Assembly (NCBI GenBank): GCA_017848205.1
Contig: JAGDDO010000111.1
Span: 1-5,381, forward strand
Length of the DNA stretch: 5,381 nucleotides
Reading direction: 5' to 3'
From: Oscillospiraceae bacterium
Lineage (GTDB): Bacteria > Bacillota_A > Clostridia > Oscillospirales > Ruminococcaceae
Part shown: piece by piece, positions 4,029-5,381 of the stretch
Layout of the letters: each line of letters opens with the position of its first letter
Numbering within the stretch: the first letter of the stretch is position 1
The notes under the pieces: generated by a model
The model's input: the letters and a program-made list of their open reading frames with translations, nothing else
Told to the model about the DNA's origin: nothing
Database searches by the model: none
Made by a program: the position numbers and the translations under genes

Positions 4029-5381
4029 TTGTTTTCTAAAGAAAGTGTAAAGAAACCTTTTACAGTACTTGTTTGTGTAATTATAGTTCTTGTAATGGGT
4101 TTTGTATCATTCACGAGAATGGTACCTGACCTTCTTCCGAGCATAAACCTCCCCTACGCTATCGTAATGACAACGTATGTAGGTGCAAGCCCTGAGGAAG
4201 TGGAGCAGACCGTTACAAGACCGGTCGAACAGTCCATGTCCACAATAAACAACATAAAAACAGTCAGTTCGACGTCGCAGGAAAACGTATCGCTTGTCAT
4301 CCTTGAATTTGATGACAACGCAAATATGGATTCTGCTACGATCGATATGCGTGAAAGCCTTGATACTCTTTCAAACGGCTGGGATGATACTATAGGCAAT
4401 CCGCTTATCATGAAACTCAATCCAGATATGCTCCCGGTTATGATCGCTGCGCTCAGCGTTGAAGGAATGGATAACAAGGAAGTCTCAGACTACGCTAACG
4501 AAACCCTTATCCCGATGCTTGAAGGCATTGACGGAATAGGCAGCGTTTATGCTTCAGGTCTGATAAATGAAAACATAAACGTCGTTATCAGGGAGGAAAA
4601 GGTCGATAAGATCAATGAGAAGCTAAAGAACAGTGTTTCCGGCAAACTTGATGACGCAAAGGAAAAGCTTGACGACGCAAAAACAGAAATTGCCGACAAC
4701 ACCAAGAAGCTTGAAGATGCCAAGAAGCAGTTTAACGACGGCATGATCCTGGGATCTCAGGGAATCGACGAAGCAAAGTTTGAAATATTAAAGAATGAGA
4801 TCAAACTGGCAAACGGCAAGGAAGAACTTGCGAAAAAAGAAACAGAACTTCTTGATGGCCTTAAACAGATCGAAGAAAACGAAAAAACTCTGAACGAAAA
4901 TATGCAGGCACTGCTTGAAGGTCAGAAACAGCTCGATGAGGGTGCTGCTCAGATAGAAAGCGGCATAAAACAGATCGATGACGGAATAAAAGCCATTGAC
5001 ACGGGACTTGAGGCTATGAAAACCGGACGTGAACAGCTGGAACAGTCCGCCGAAGCAGCAAAGGCTGGTCTCCTGCCTGATGAAATGGTAAAAATGATAA
5101 TTTCACAGACAGCAGTTCAGATGGAACTTGACGCCTCCGGCATTGAGGATCTTGATGCTCTGCTTGCTGCCTTTGATGCAAAAAAAGCTGAGACCGAAAA
5201 GACACGTTCCGAACTCCTGACTCAGAAAGCTGATCTTTTAAATAAATCTGAAGAACTTGAAAACAAGAAAACAGAGCTTTCAGAAGGCAAAGAAAAGCTT
5301 GAAAGCGGTATGACTGAACTTGCAGCCGCTAAAAAGCAGGCGCTTGAAGGTAAAGCTGCACTTGAAGCTGCAAAGAAAGAA
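4029..5381 (+). CDS. RND-superfamily efflux permease with long coiled-coil insertion, C-terminus beyond window
   Basis: Proton-driven inner-membrane exporter of the RND (AcrB/SwrC-like) superfamily; the substrate cannot be told. All 451 visible codons are open. Residues 1-9 (MFSKESVKK if UUG is read as Met) are a basic cytoplasmic lead, and residues 10-29 form the first membrane helix. The family motif PDLLPSINLPYAIVMTTY (33-50) leads into GASPEEVEQTVTRPVEQSM (52-70), the start of the extracytoplasmic porter domain. NIKTVSSTS (75-83) and EGIDGIGSVYASG (165-177) match its later strands. From about residue 190 the protein departs from AcrB-type permeases into at least 250 residues of Lys/Glu/Ala/Leu-rich heptad-like sequence, such as KLDDAKEKLDDAK (about 205-217). 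A non-heptad break, LLPDEMVKMIISQTAVQMEL, suggests a helical turn, after which the coil resumes to the window edge. Transmembrane helices 2-12 must lie downstream. No periplasmic adaptor or regulator gene precedes it. Confidence 0.88.
   Translation, partial: MFSKESVKKPFTVLVCVIIVLVMGFVSFTRMVPDLLPSINLPYAIVMTTYVGASPEEVEQTVTRPVEQSMSTINNIKTVSSTSQENVSLVILEFDDNANMDSATIDMRESLDTLSNGWDDTIGNPLIMKLNPDMLPVMIAALSVEGMDNKEVSDYANETLIPMLEGIDGIGSVYASGLINENINVVIREEKVDKINEKLKNSVSGKLDDAKEKLDDAKTEIADNTKKLEDAKKQFNDGMILGSQGIDEAKFEILKNEIKLANGKEELAKKETELLDGLKQIEENEKTLNENMQALLEGQKQLDEGAAQIESGIKQIDDGIKAIDTGLEAMKTGREQLEQSAEAAKAGLLPDEMVKMIISQTAVQMELDASGIEDLDALLAAFDAKKAETEKTRSELLTQKADLLNKSEELENKKTELSEGKEKLESGMTELAAAKKQALEGKAALEAAKKE

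Noticed and set aside
4154..4477. 107-residue open frame on the minus strand
   Set aside because: It lies wholly antisense to the RND permease, is Ser/Ile-rich low-complexity sequence and has no family resemblance. The same holds for minus-strand frames at 4547-4744 and 5014-5205.

Overview
The window looks like chromosomal DNA from a low-to-mid GC Gram-positive Clostridia, probably the Ruminococcus/Oscillospiraceae group. The reasons are a dehydrogenase-type diaminopimelate (DAP) gene, strong AGGAG-like ribosome sites, TTGACA/TATAAT promoters with TGn extensions, frequent AGA, CTT and AAG codons, and very AT-rich gaps. The genus is an inference, not a database result. There are no rRNA, tRNA or CRISPR features and no transposase gene.

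Layout: (1) 1-815, minus strand: 3'-truncated meso-diaminopimelate dehydrogenase (ddh), 271 residues visible. (2) 816-1233: divergent control region with back-to-back promoters about 50 bp apart, then a 109-bp hairpin-rich repeat element in the asparagine synthetase leader. (3) 1234-2772, plus strand: an AsnB-family protein of 512 aa that lacks the start of the glutaminase domain and all the glutaminase residues I can align, but keeps the synthetase domain motifs. (4) 2773-2936: a bidirectional terminator and a second, shorter, inverted copy of the repeat element. (5) 2937-3713, minus strand: a RES-domain protein of 258 aa, related to NAD+-degrading toxins, with no antitoxin gene beside it. 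(6) 3714-4028: a second divergent promoter region, crowded with small palindromes. (7) 4029-5381, plus strand: the first 451 residues of an RND-superfamily efflux permease with a UUG start and a very long coiled-coil insertion; the gene runs off the window.

Each gene appears to be its own transcription unit: ddh/asnB and RES/RND are divergent pairs, and asnB/RES converge on a shared terminator. A functional link is only suggestive. Ddh makes meso-DAP for lysine and peptidoglycan, and some AsnB-family enzymes amidate DAP in the wall. The best candidates for something unusual are the glutaminase-less AsnB bracketed by an inverted repeat pair, the solitary RES protein behind a palindrome-rich leader, and the coiled-coil RND permease.
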